Shown in pieces: positions 24,298-32,910 of a DNA stretch of 64,000 nucleotides. How positions within the stretch are numbered: the stretch's first letter is position 1; the number at the start of each line of letters is the position of its first letter. The position numbers and the translations under genes were made by a program. The stretch is from Geodermatophilus obscurus (GTDB lineage: Bacteria; Actinomycetota; Actinomycetes; Mycobacteriales; Geodermatophilaceae). Location of the stretch: NCBI RefSeq assembly GCF_900115395.1, contig NZ_FOWE01000009.1, positions 206,477-270,476 of the forward strand, read 5' to 3'. The notes beneath the pieces are model-generated. The model searched no databases. It was not told the DNA's origin and saw only the letters and a program-made list of their open reading frames with translations.

Positions 24298-26709
24298 ATG
24301 CCGCAACACCCTGCTCCCTCCCCTGCGCCGGGGACCGCCGCTCCCGGCGGCTTCTCCGACGACACCCGCCCGGTCCCGCGCGACCGCGGCCCGGTCGGCC
24401 CGGCCACGCCTCCGCCGCCGGCGGTCCCGACCGCCAGGCCGGCGGAGCAGCCCGCCCCCGAGGACCTCCCGCCGGCCGGTGCCGCGACCGCGGTGCCCGC
24501 GGACGCACGGACCGAGGCCGCCGCCACCGAGGTGACCGAGGACGGCACGGCCGACGACGACGCGCCGGCGGCCGCTCCGGACACCGCCGGCACCGACGCG
24601 GCCCCGGCACCCGACCCCGCGCACGACACGGTGGTGCTCACCGGCGGCCCGGCGACGGACGCTCCGGCGACGCGCACCACCGAGGCCACCCCACCGGCCA
24701 CCGGGACCAGTGCACCGGCCACCACCGCCCCGGACACCGACGCCAGCGCCCCGGACACCGACGCCCCGGACACCGACGCCTCGGACACCGTCTCCCTCGG
24801 CGCCCCGGTGCCCGCCGCCGCTCCTGCGGAGACCGTCACCGACGGACCGCCCCGGACGGCAGGCGGCTCCACCGGCACCGACGGCCCGGGTCCCGGCGGC
24901 CCCGGCAGCGCCCCGGCCCCGCGTCGCCCGTGGTGGCGCCGTCCCGCCGCGCTGGTCCCCGCCGGGCTGCTGGCCGTCCTCGGCCTCGGCTACGGCGTCG
25001 ACCTGCTCGTCGCCGGGGACGACGTCCCCCGCAACACCGTCGTCGCCGGCGTCGACATCGGCGGGCTGTCCCGCGCGAGCGCGGCCACGGAGCTCGAGGA
25101 GCGGCTGGCGCCGCGGGTCGCCGCCGACCACGTCGTCGTCGCCGACGACGTCGAGACGACCCTCTCCCCCGCCACCGCGGGTATCGCCCTGGACGTCGAC
25201 GCGACCCTCGACGCCGCCGACGACCAGCCGCTGAACCCCTGGACGCGGCTGGTCTCGGTGTTCAGCGAGCGGGAGGTCGCACCGGTCATCACCGGCGAGG
25301 ACACCGCGCTGGCCGCGCAGGTCGACACGATCGCCACCCAGGTGGACCGCCCACCGGTCGACGCGACCATCACCCTCGAGGGCACCACCCCCTCGGTGGT
25401 CGAGCCCGCCGACGGCCGCACGCTCGACCGCGAGGGCGCCGCCGACGCCATCTCCACCGCGCTCGCCTCCGGCGGGGACCCGCAGACCCCGATCGAGCTG
25501 CCGGTCGACGTCGAGCCGGTGCGGGTGGGCAGCGAGGAGGCGCAGCGCGTCCTCGACGAGACCGTCACGCCGGGGCTGGCCGCTCCCGTGACCGTCAGCA
25601 GCCAGGACGGCGCCGTGTCGGTCGAGATCCCGGCGCAGGCGATCGCCGCCTCGCTGACCTTCACGCCCGAGGACAGCGGCGAGCTGACCGTCGCCGTCGA
25701 CCCCGCCGCCCTGCAGACGGCGATGGGCGAGGAGTTCGCGGCGTTCGGCACCCCCGCCGAGGACGCCCGCTTCGAGGTCTCCGGCGGCTCCGTGCGCGTC
25801 GTGCCCTCGGTCGACGGCACCGGCGTCGACCCGGCCGCGCTGGCCGGCCAGCTGCTCGCCGTGCTGCCCGACCCCGCGCCGCGGACGGTCACCGCCGAGC
25901 TGGGGCCCGTCCCGGCCGAGCTGACCACCCAGGAGGCCGAGGCGCTCGGCATCCGCGAGGAGGTCAGCTCCTTCACGACGACGACGGGGAACAACGCCAG
26001 CGGCACCAACATCCGCGTCGTGGCCGGGGAGGTCGACGGCGCGCTGGTGCTGCCCGGCGAGACCTTCAGCCTCAACGAGTACACCGGCCCGCGCGGCACC
26101 GCGCAGGGCTACGTGCCGGCCAACGTGATCAGCGGTGGCGAGCTGTCGACCGCGGTGGGCGGCGGCATCAGCCAGTTCGCCACGACGATGTTCAACGCCG
26201 TCTTCTTCGCCGGCCTCGAGGACGTCTACCACAAGCCGCACAGCTTCTACATCAGCCGCTACCCGGCCGGCCGGGAGGCGACCGTGTACGAGGGCCAGAT
26301 CGACCTGCAGTGGCGCAACGACACCGACACGGGGATCTACGTCGACACCCAGTGGACGCCCGCCTCCTCCGGCGGGTCGATCACCGTCACCTTCTACGGG
26401 ACCAAGCGCTACGAGGTCGAGGCGATCGAGGGTGCGCGCCGCAACGTCCGGACGCCGGCCGTGCAGGAGAAGGTCGACGACGGCGACTGCATCCCCCAGG
26501 GCGGGGCGCCGGGCTTCGACATCACCGTGACCCGCGTCTTCCGCGACCTGCAGTCGGGGGCCGAGGTGCGCCGGGAGACGTTCGAGACCACCTACGCGGC
26601 CGAGGCGGTCATCCGCTGCGTGGCCCCGCCGGCCGAGAACGAGAGCGGCGGCGAGCCGGGCGGCGACGAGCCGGACGCCGACACGCCACCGGCCGAGCCG
26701 ACCGCCTGA
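24298..26709 (+). CDS. VanW family protein with peptidoglycan-binding-like repeats
   Basis: An 803-aa bitopic protein. Residues 1-215 are a cytoplasmic Pro/Ala/Thr-rich low-complexity region, followed by a single transmembrane helix (about 217-239, LVPAGLLAVLGLGYGVDLLV), two extracytoplasmic PG_binding_4-like repeats (about 285-380 and 420-518) and a VanW domain (about 555-700, with VLPGETFSLNEYTGPRGTA and GGGISQFATTMFNAVFFAG). VanW proteins are envelope proteins found beside vancomycin-resistance genes, yet most, like this one, have no such context. The frame opens at ATG 24181 after TATCGT; ATG 24298 is chosen because GAGGAA lies 6 nt upstream. Confidence 0.88.
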   Translation: MPQHPAPSPAPGTAAPGGFSDDTRPVPRDRGPVGPATPPPPAVPTARPAEQPAPEDLPPAGAATAVPADARTEAAATEVTEDGTADDDAPAAAPDTAGTDAAPAPDPAHDTVVLTGGPATDAPATRTTEATPPATGTSAPATTAPDTDASAPDTDAPDTDASDTVSLGAPVPAAAPAETVTDGPPRTAGGSTGTDGPGPGGPGSAPAPRRPWWRRPAALVPAGLLAVLGLGYGVDLLVAGDDVPRNTVVAGVDIGGLSRASAATELEERLAPRVAADHVVVADDVETTLSPATAGIALDVDATLDAADDQPLNPWTRLVSVFSEREVAPVITGEDTALAAQVDTIATQVDRPPVDATITLEGTTPSVVEPADGRTLDREGAADAISTALASGGDPQTPIELPVDVEPVRVGSEEAQRVLDETVTPGLAAPVTVSSQDGAVSVEIPAQAIAASLTFTPEDSGELTVAVDPAALQTAMGEEFAAFGTPAEDARFEVSGGSVRVVPSVDGTGVDPAALAGQLLAVLPDPAPRTVTAELGPVPAELTTQEAEALGIREEVSSFTTTTGNNASGTNIRVVAGEVDGALVLPGETFSLNEYTGPRGTAQGYVPANVISGGELSTAVGGGISQFATTMFNAVFFAGLEDVYHKPHSFYISRYPAGREATVYEGQIDLQWRNDTDTGIYVDTQWTPASSGGSITVTFYGTKRYEVEAIEGARRNVRTPAVQEKVDDGDCIPQGGAPGFDITVTRVFRDLQSGAEVRRETFETTYAAEAVIRCVAPPAENESGGEPGGDEPDADTPPAEPTA

Positions 26710-26791
26710 GCACCTCCCCGACCGGAGGACACCGGGGCCTCCGACCGTCGGCCGACGGCCGATGCCCGGCGACGGCGTGCACACTGGCCTG

Positions 26792-27946
26792 GTGAGCACC
26801 GTGCGGGCCGGCGGGCCGTCCCGCACCGGCGGGGCGGCCGGGGACGGCGTCGTCCCCCTTCCCCCGGCGACGGCCACTCCCCCGGCTCCGGCGCCCGCAA
26901 CGGATCGGGCGACGGCTCCGGCGACGGCTCCGGCGGGGATCCCGCCGACGGCACCGGACTCCGGGGCGACCCGCGCCGAGGTGGCACAGCCGGGCCGGCT
27001 CGACCACTGGCCGCCGGTGGTCCGGGTGCCACTGCAGGTGCTCGGCCGCACGGTGTCCAAGGCCTGGAAGGACCGCATCCTCGGCCTGTCCGGGGAGGCC
27101 GCCTTCTGGCAGATCCTGTCGGTGCCGCCGCTGCTCATCGCGCTGCTGGGGTCACTGGGCTTCCTCGGGTCCTGGATCGGCACCGACTCCGTCCAGACGA
27201 TCGAGGACACCCTGGTCGACGCCTCGAGCGAGGTCCTGACCGCCGACGTCGTCGACTCCCTCGTGCGGCCCACCCTGAGCGACATCCTCGGCTCCGGCCG
27301 GCTCGACGTCGTCAGCCTCGGCTTCCTCATCACCCTGTGGGCCGGGTCGTCGGCGACGGCGACCTTCATGAACACGATCGTCATCGCCTACGACCAGCGC
27401 GACGTCCGCGGGCCGATCGCCACCCGGTTCATGGCGCTGTGGCTGTTCGTCGTGGGGCTGCTGCTGGCGGTGCTCATGCTGCCGCTGCTCGTCCTCGGCC
27501 GTGGAGTGCTCGTGGCGCTGATGCCGCAGGACTGGCAGGCCACCGCGACCACGCTGGTCAACGCGGTCTACTGGCCGCTGGTGGTCGTGGGCCTCGTGCT
27601 GGCGCTCACGAGCTTCTACCACGTGGTCCTGCCGCGGCGGCTGCCCTGGCACCGGCACCTGCCCGGGACCCTGCTGGCCGTCGGCTTCTTCATGGTGGCC
27701 GCGACGGTGCTGCGCCTGTACGTCTCCGACATCCTGGTGGCGGCGCTGCCCTACGGGGCGCTGGCGACCCCGATCGCGGCCCTGCTGTTCCTGTTCTTCT
27801 TCGGCATGGCCGTGCTGCTGGGCGCCGAGCTCAACGCGGCCGTCCAGGAGCGCTGGCCGGCCCCGCTGCGCCGGCACACCCGCCGGGCGCAGCGCCGCCG
27901 CGCCGCCGAGCTGGACGCCGAGGCGAGGCGCCTCGGCCTCAGGTGA
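26792..27946 (+). CDS. YihY/BrkB family membrane protein
   Basis: A 384-aa protein with a disordered Ala/Pro/Thr-rich N-terminus (60 residues) and six hydrophobic segments in the YihY/BrkB pattern: DRILGLSGEAAFWQILSVPP at the first helix, FLITLWAGSSATATFMNTIV, FMALWLFVVGLLLAVLMLPL, and a last helix LLFLFFFGMAVLLGAELNAA. Members are inner-membrane proteins once mislabelled RNase BN; their role is unclear. The start GTG 26792 follows CACACT with a 6-nt spacer (leaderless). Position after sigA resembles Rv2707. Confidence 0.87.
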   Translation: MSTVRAGGPSRTGGAAGDGVVPLPPATATPPAPAPATDRATAPATAPAGIPPTAPDSGATRAEVAQPGRLDHWPPVVRVPLQVLGRTVSKAWKDRILGLSGEAAFWQILSVPPLLIALLGSLGFLGSWIGTDSVQTIEDTLVDASSEVLTADVVDSLVRPTLSDILGSGRLDVVSLGFLITLWAGSSATATFMNTIVIAYDQRDVRGPIATRFMALWLFVVGLLLAVLMLPLLVLGRGVLVALMPQDWQATATTLVNAVYWPLVVVGLVLALTSFYHVVLPRRLPWHRHLPGTLLAVGFFMVAATVLRLYVSDILVAALPYGALATPIAALLFLFFFGMAVLLGAELNAAVQERWPAPLRRHTRRAQRRRAAELDAEARRLGLR

Positions 27947-28005
27947 CGTGCTGAGACGGCCCCCTCGCAGGGTCCCGCCGCGAGCCTCGTCACGTGCTGT
28001 AACGG

Positions 28006-28056
28006 CCACCCTTCAGGGGCCCGCGCCGAGCCTGCGAGGCGTGGGGGGAAGGGTGG
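28006..28056. terminator. Bidirectional hairpin terminator, copy of the dispersed repeat
   Basis: CCACCCTTC (28006-28014) pairs with GAAGGGTGG (28048-28056) around an interior that can form a second GC-rich helix. It lies between the convergent YihY and DUF3039 genes. A partial copy of the same element precedes it at about 27955-27990. Confidence 0.7.
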
Positions 28057-28064
28057 TCCTTCCA

Positions 28065-28292
28065 CTACTTCTTGAGCTGCTCGTAGACCTCCTTGCAGGC
28101 CGGGCACACCGGGCTGCCGGGCTTCGGGGACTTCGTCACCGGGAAGACCTCGCCGCACAGCGCCTCGACCAGCGTCCCCATGACCGCGCTCTCAGCGATC
28201 TTGTTCTTGCGGACGTAGTGGAAGACCTCGTTGGCGTTGCCGGTGTCGCCCTCGCGGACGTCGGGCTTCTCGAGGAGGTCGGACTGGCTCAC
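28065..28292 (-). CDS. DUF3039 protein
   Basis: A 75-aa protein of the DUF3039 family with the typical FHYVRKNKIAESAVMGTLVEA core, ALCGEVFPVTKSP and CPACKEVYEQLKK end. One His and three Cys (HY, CG, CPAC) suggest a bound zinc. The family is small, actinobacterial and of unknown function. The GTG start at 28292 has no strong ribosome site; it is transcribed divergently from psuG and converges on the YihY gene at a hairpin. Confidence 0.9.
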   Translation of the reverse strand: MSQSDLLEKPDVREGDTGNANEVFHYVRKNKIAESAVMGTLVEALCGEVFPVTKSPKPGSPVCPACKEVYEQLKK

Positions 28293-28382
28293 GGGCTGCT
28301 CCCAGGCTCGGGCGACGGGGCCGGACGGGCCGGCTCCGAGGGTGCGGCCGGGCGCCGGCCGCCTGCCCTCCATGATGGCAGG

Positions 28383-29324
28383 GTGAGCGCCGAGCCCCGT
28401 CATGCCGCCGCCCCCGCCGACCTGACCCTGTCCCCGGAGGTCGCCGAGGCGCTCGACGCCGGGGCGCCGGTCGTGGCCCTGGAGAGCACGCTGCTCGCCC
28501 ACGGCCTCCCCCGGCCGGACAACCGCGCTGCCGCCGACGAGGTGGAGGCCGCGGTCCGGGCCGGGGGCGCGGTGCCCGCGACGATCGCGGTGCTCGACGG
28601 CGTCCCCCACGTCGGGCTGACACCGGCGCAGGTCGACCGGGTGTGCGAGGACCCGGACCTCGCCAAGCTCGGCGTCCGGGACCTGCCGGTGGCCTCGGCG
28701 CTGCGCCTGTCCGGCGCCACCACCGTCTCGAGCACCGCGCTGCTCGCCGCGGCCGCCGGGATCGGCGTCTTCGCCACCGGCGGCCTCGGCGGCGTGCACC
28801 GGCAGTCGGCGGAGACCTTCGACGAGTCCGCCGACCTCACCGCGCTGTCCCGGACGTCGCTGGCCGTCGTCTGCGCGGGCGTGAAGTCGATCCTCGACGT
28901 CCCGGCCACGCTGGAGCGGATGGAGAGCCTGTCGATCACCGTCGTCGGCTACCGGACGACGACGTTCCCCGGCTTCTACGTCGCCGACTCCGGCTCGTCG
29001 CTGGACTGGTCGGTCGACAGCCCCGAGCAGGCCGCCGCGGTGCTCGCCGCCCGCCGCGACCTGACGCCGGGCGCGGTGGTGGTGGCCAACCCGCTGCCGG
29101 CCGACGAGCAGCTCGACCCCGACCTGCACGACCGGGTCATCGCCGGCGCGCTCGCCGCGGCCGAGGACGCCGGGGTGCGCGGCAAGGCGGTCACGCCGTT
29201 CGTCCTCGACCACCTGCACCGGGCCAGCGAGGGCGCGACGCTCGCCGTCAACGTGCGGCTGGTGCTGCGCAACGCCGAGCTGGCCGGGCGGATCGCCGCG
29301 GCGCTCGCGGGGGCGGCGCGCTGA
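28383..29324 (+). CDS. psuG: Pseudouridine-5'-phosphate glycosidase
   Basis: A 313-aa enzyme that splits pseudouridine 5'-phosphate into uracil and ribose 5-phosphate, the second step of pseudouridine salvage. Family segments are VVALESTLLAHGLPRPDN, KLGVRDLPVASALRLSGATT, FATGGLGGVHRQSAETFD, CAGVKSILDVPATLE (with the catalytic Lys) and TTTFPGFYVADSG. The GTG at 28383 follows CATGAT with a 6-nt spacer, so the mRNA may be leaderless. It is directly followed by a PfkB kinase gene that supplies the substrate. Confidence 0.94.
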   Translation: MSAEPRHAAAPADLTLSPEVAEALDAGAPVVALESTLLAHGLPRPDNRAAADEVEAAVRAGGAVPATIAVLDGVPHVGLTPAQVDRVCEDPDLAKLGVRDLPVASALRLSGATTVSSTALLAAAAGIGVFATGGLGGVHRQSAETFDESADLTALSRTSLAVVCAGVKSILDVPATLERMESLSITVVGYRTTTFPGFYVADSGSSLDWSVDSPEQAAAVLAARRDLTPGAVVVANPLPADEQLDPDLHDRVIAGALAAAEDAGVRGKAVTPFVLDHLHRASEGATLAVNVRLVLRNAELAGRIAAALAGAAR

Positions 29325-29335
29325 GCCCGCGCCCG

Positions 29336-30196
29336 GTGGTCGTCGTCGGCGACCTGGCCACCGACGTCGTCGCGGTGCTGTCCGGGGAGCCGGCACCCGG
29401 CTCGGACCGGCCGGCCACGATCCGCAGCCGTGGCGGCGGGGCGGGCGCCAACGTCGCCGTGCACCTGACCGCGCTCGGCGTGCCGGTCGTCCTGGCCGGC
29501 TGCGTGGGCGACGACGCCTCGGGGGCCGCGCTGGTCGCCGAGCTCACCGCCGCGGGGGTCGGGCTCGCGGTGCGCACGGTGCCGGGTGCGGCCAGCGGCA
29601 CCATCGTCAGCCTGGTCGAGCCCGGTGGGCAGCGCAGCATGCTCGCCGACCGCGGCGCCAACTTCGACCTGCGCGCGGACGACGTCCCCTCCCCTGGGCC
29701 CGAAGGGCACCTGCACCTGTCGGGCTACACGCTGCTCGACGCCCGGCCCCGCGCTGCCGGGCTGGCGGCGCTGGCCGCGGCCCGGTCGGCGGGGTGCACC
29801 GTCTCGCTGGACCCCGCCTCCACCGGCCCGCTGCGCGGCTACGGGGTGGACCGGTGGCTCGCCGACACCGCCGGGGTGGACCTGCTGCTGCCCAACGCCG
29901 ACGAGGCCCGGCTGCTCACCGGCTGCGCGGACGTGGCCGACGCCGCCCGGGCGCTGGCCCGCCGGCACGCCGCGGTGGCGGTGACCCTCGGCGCCGACGG
30001 TGCGCTGTGGGCCTCGGGCGGGGAGCTGCTGCACCGCCCGGCCCGGCCGGCCGACGTCGTCGACACCACCGGCGCCGGTGACGCCTTCACGGCGGGCCTG
30101 CTCTCGGTGTGGACGGCCGGTGGGGACCCGGCCGCGGCGCTCGACGCCGGCCTCGAACGGGCCGCCGCCGTCGTGGGGCGGCCCGGGGCCCGCTGA
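29336..30196 (+). CDS. psuK: PfkB-family sugar kinase, probable pseudouridine kinase
   Basis: A 286-aa ribokinase-fold kinase. The N-terminal signature SRGGGAGANVAVHLTALG and the C-terminal DTTGAGDAFTAGLLSVW (catalytic Asp and anion hole) are both intact. Given its place 11 bp after psuG, pseudouridine phosphorylation is the likely role, with a general carbohydrate kinase as the alternative. The frame continues up to a CTG overlapping the psuG stop (29321); GTG 29336 is the first conventional start, although no ribosome site is evident. Confidence 0.85.
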   Translation: MVVVGDLATDVVAVLSGEPAPGSDRPATIRSRGGGAGANVAVHLTALGVPVVLAGCVGDDASGAALVAELTAAGVGLAVRTVPGAASGTIVSLVEPGGQRSMLADRGANFDLRADDVPSPGPEGHLHLSGYTLLDARPRAAGLAALAAARSAGCTVSLDPASTGPLRGYGVDRWLADTAGVDLLLPNADEARLLTGCADVADAARALARRHAAVAVTLGADGALWASGGELLHRPARPADVVDTTGAGDAFTAGLLSVWTAGGDPAAALDAGLERAAAVVGRPGAR

Positions 30197-30217
30197 GCCC
30201 CGTGCCGCCGCAGGGCG

Positions 30218-30583
30218 TCAGCCGTCGATGACGCGGCCGCCCTCGATGACCCGCCGTTCACGCGGCGGTGCCTCGAGGATCCGGTCGGGCCGCGGCGGCA
30301 CGTACCGGTTGGCGTCGACCTTCTTCTTCGGCGGCCGGTCGTTGGCCATGACGACGGCGATCCAGGGCAGGATCGTGCCGAGGACCGCGAAGATGAGCAT
30401 CAGCCACACGGTCTGGTAGAACACCGCGGCGAGCACCAGGCTGATCCCGCGGACGGCCATGGTGAGGACGTAGCGCTTCTTCCGGGCGGCGTGTTGTTCG
30501 ACCAGGCTGGGCTCCGCCTGGGTGATCAGCACCGGCTCGGCCCTGCGGGCTCGCGCGGACTGCTGGCTCGAGGCCACGTGCAC
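30218..30583 (-). CDS. DUF3099 small membrane protein
   Basis: A 121-aa protein with two adjacent transmembrane helices (about residues 38-80, YVLTMAVRGISLVLAAVFYQ and VWLMLIFAVLGTILPWIAVV) followed by a basic tail (NDRPPKKKVDANRYVPP), which is the DUF3099 pattern. The N-terminus carries LITQAEPSLVEQHAARKKR. The GTG at 30583 lies 5 nt after GGAGG; a second GTG at 30577 is less well spaced. It converges on psuK. Function unknown. Confidence 0.87.
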   Translation of the reverse strand: MHVASSQQSARARRAEPVLITQAEPSLVEQHAARKKRYVLTMAVRGISLVLAAVFYQTVWLMLIFAVLGTILPWIAVVMANDRPPKKKVDANRYVPPRPDRILEAPPRERRVIEGGRVIDG

Positions 30584-30756
30584 CCATCCCTCCGCGGATC
30601 GGGACAGAGACGGCACGGTGTCGCCTGTGCGGGCCGGTTGTCCGCCATCCGATGGTGGGCAACCCGGCATTCCCCGGTCCGGCTTCCATCGTGCCACCGT
30701 CCGGGGATCGGTGCTCGTGCCTGCGCGGACGATCCGGTGCCGCTCGACGGTGCAGC

Positions 30757-31353
30757 TCAGCCCGTCGCCGAGGCGGCCTTCGCCGCTGCCTTGGCCGCCT
30801 GCTTCGCGGCCCGGACCTCGGCGAGCGACTCCGGCCCGGTGATGTCGGCGACCGACCGCCGCGAGCCCTCCTCGCCGTAGGAGCCGGCCGCCTCCTGCCA
30901 CCCGGGTGGGGTCACCCCGTACTGCTTGCCCAGCAGCGCGACGAGGATCTTCGCCTTCTGCGCGCCGAAGCCGGGCAGCTCGCCGATGCGGCGCAGCAGC
31001 GTGGTGCCGTCGGGGACGTCGGCCCAGAGCGCGTCGGCGCGGCCGTCGTACCGCTCGACGAGCAGCCGGCACAGGGCCTGGGTGCGTGCGGCCATCGACC
31101 CGGGGTAGCGGTGCACGGCCGGCGGTCCCTGGAACCAGGCGAGCAGCGCGTCGGGATCGGCGTCGGCGAGGCCGGCCGCCGAGAGGGTGGCCGTGTCGTC
31201 GAGGCCCATGCGGTCGGCGAGCAGCCGCGGGCCGGCGAAGGCGCGCTCCATCGGAAACTGCTGGTCGAACAGCATGCCCAGCACCAGCGCGAGCGGGTCG
31301 CGGCCGAGCAGCTCGTCGGCGCGTGGGTCCTGGGTGAGGCGCAGGTCGGGCAC
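30757..31353 (-). CDS. HhH-GPD-type base excision DNA repair protein
   Basis: A 198-aa protein with a helix-hairpin-helix/GPD domain: LRLTQDPRADELLGRDPLAL and LGMLFDQQFPMERAFAGPR at the N-terminus and LLRRIGELPGFGAQKAKILVA as the HhH motif (LPGFGxxKA). The catalytic Asp expected after the HhH of true glycosylases is not obvious, and no FeS cysteines are present, so activity is uncertain. It ends in an Ala/Lys-rich helical tail. GTG 31353 follows CACACT with a 6-nt spacer (leaderless). Two short degraded copies of its N-terminal coding region occur near 37.3 and 42.0 kb. Confidence 0.85.
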   Translation of the reverse strand: MPDLRLTQDPRADELLGRDPLALVLGMLFDQQFPMERAFAGPRLLADRMGLDDTATLSAAGLADADPDALLAWFQGPPAVHRYPGSMAARTQALCRLLVERYDGRADALWADVPDGTTLLRRIGELPGFGAQKAKILVALLGKQYGVTPPGWQEAAGSYGEEGSRRSVADITGPESLAEVRAAKQAAKAAAKAASATG

Positions 31354-31584
31354 CCGGGCAGTGTGCCGCACCTGCGCGGCCGTTTCGGTGCTCAGTCCCT
31401 GACGCTGGGTGAGTCGGCGGATCGATCGGTGTGCGCCGTTCCCGACGGTCTGGTGCCGACCCGCCGGCGTCGGCATGATGCCGACCCGTTCGCGATGAAC
31501 GACAGCAGGGCCTGACGAGGACCGGCCCCGACCTCCAGGACTCGACCCTCGTCGACCGCACCCCAGAGGGCGGGAGGACAGGAC

Positions 31585-32910
31585 ATGACGGCTACGCGCG
31601 ACACAGCCGTACAGGGGGCGAGCCGGGCCGACCGGACCGGGATCCTCGCCATGTGGATCGCCAACGGGATCTCCACGCTGGGCGGGCAGATGTCCAACGT
31701 GGCCATCCCCTGGTTCATCCTGGAGACCACCGGCAGCGCGGCCAGGACCGGGCTCGTGGCGACGGCCATCACCCTCGGCGGGGTGCTCGCCGCGGTGTTC
31801 AGCGGTCCGGTGATCGACCGGCTCGGGTTCAAGCGGTCCAGCGTCGTCACCGACGCGATCGCCGCCGTCGTGGTGGCCGCCATCCCACTGCTGCACGCCG
31901 CCGGCGTCCTGCAGTTCTGGCAGATCCTGGTCCTCGGGTTCCTCATCGCCGCGATGCAGGCACCCGGCGACACCGCCCGCTACTCCATCATGCCGGGCCT
32001 GGCCCGCCGCGCGGCCATGACCGTCGAGCGGGCCAACGCCGTCGACCGGGCGGTCAACCGGGGCGCGATGCTGGTCGGCCCGATCGCCGGCGGCGTCCTG
32101 ATCGCCGTCATCGGCCCCGCGGACGTGCTGTACGTCCAGGCGGTGGCGTTCGCGGTCTCCGCGCTGCTCGTGGCCGCGCTCGTCCGTCCCGGCAGCCACG
32201 AGGAGGGCGCGGCCGCACCGGTCCGGGCAGGCCGGCACTACTGGGGCGAGCTGTCCGTCGGGTTGAGGTTCGTCGCGCACAACAGCCTGCTGCTGTCGAT
32301 CGTCCTCGTCGTCTCGGTCGCCAACGCACTGGACGGCGCCCTCATCACCGTCGTGCTGCCCGTCTACGCCCGCGACGTCTGGGGCAGCCCCACCAGCCTC
32401 GGCGCGCTCACCTCCGCGATCGGCGCCGGCTCCCTGCTCGGTGCCGCCCTCTTCGGCGCGATCGGCCACCGCCTGCCCCGACGGCTCACCGTGCTGCTCG
32501 GTGGCGCCGGCGGAGCGTTGCTGCTCTACGGCGGCCTGGCGCTGACCCCGCCGCTCGGACTGATGGTCGTGCTGGTCCTGCTCGGCGGCGTCGTCGCCGG
32601 ACCCATCGTGCCGCTGCTGTTCACGGTGGTGCAGACCGTCACCCCGACGGAGCTCTACGGCCGTGTCTTCGGGGCGCTGCAGTCGCTGTCGTCGGCAGCG
32701 ACCCCGTTCGTCATCGCGATCGTCGGCTTCGTCGTCGAGGGCGCGGGCCTGGTGCCCACCATCGTCGGCCTCGGCGTCCTCTACCTCGCGGTCACGCTGG
32801 GCATGCTGCTCAACCCGGCCCTGCGCCGCCTCGACGACGACCGCACCTCGCCCCCGCCCGAGCAGAGCGGAGCCGGGCCGGCGCCTGACCGCACCGGGGC
32901 CGTGCGGTGA
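31585..32910 (+). CDS. MFS transporter (MFS_3/EntS-like exporter)
   Basis: A 441-aa major-facilitator protein with twelve predicted helices. N-terminal FGNGISTLGGQ-like segment reads MWIANGISTLGGQMSNVAIP; FSGPVIDRLGFKRSS is the loop 2-3 motif A equivalent and PGDTARYSIMPGLARRAAM follows helix 4, as in the EntS/MFS_3 group of drug or siderophore exporters. The ATG has GGAGGA 7 nt upstream. The stop overlaps the GTG of the flavoprotein gene by 4 bp, so both are co-translated. Substrate unknown. Confidence 0.88.
   Translation: MTATRDTAVQGASRADRTGILAMWIANGISTLGGQMSNVAIPWFILETTGSAARTGLVATAITLGGVLAAVFSGPVIDRLGFKRSSVVTDAIAAVVVAAIPLLHAAGVLQFWQILVLGFLIAAMQAPGDTARYSIMPGLARRAAMTVERANAVDRAVNRGAMLVGPIAGGVLIAVIGPADVLYVQAVAFAVSALLVAALVRPGSHEEGAAAPVRAGRHYWGELSVGLRFVAHNSLLLSIVLVVSVANALDGALITVVLPVYARDVWGSPTSLGALTSAIGAGSLLGAALFGAIGHRLPRRLTVLLGGAGGALLLYGGLALTPPLGLMVVLVLLGGVVAGPIVPLLFTVVQTVTPTELYGRVFGALQSLSSAATPFVIAIVGFVVEGAGLVPTIVGLGVLYLAVTLGMLLNPALRRLDDDRTSPPPEQSGAGPAPDRTGAVR

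Noticed and set aside
24190..27384. A 1064-codon minus-strand frame opposite the VanW and YihY genes
   Set aside because: It is Gly/Arg/Val-rich with no domain; both plus-strand genes show clear membrane and family motifs.
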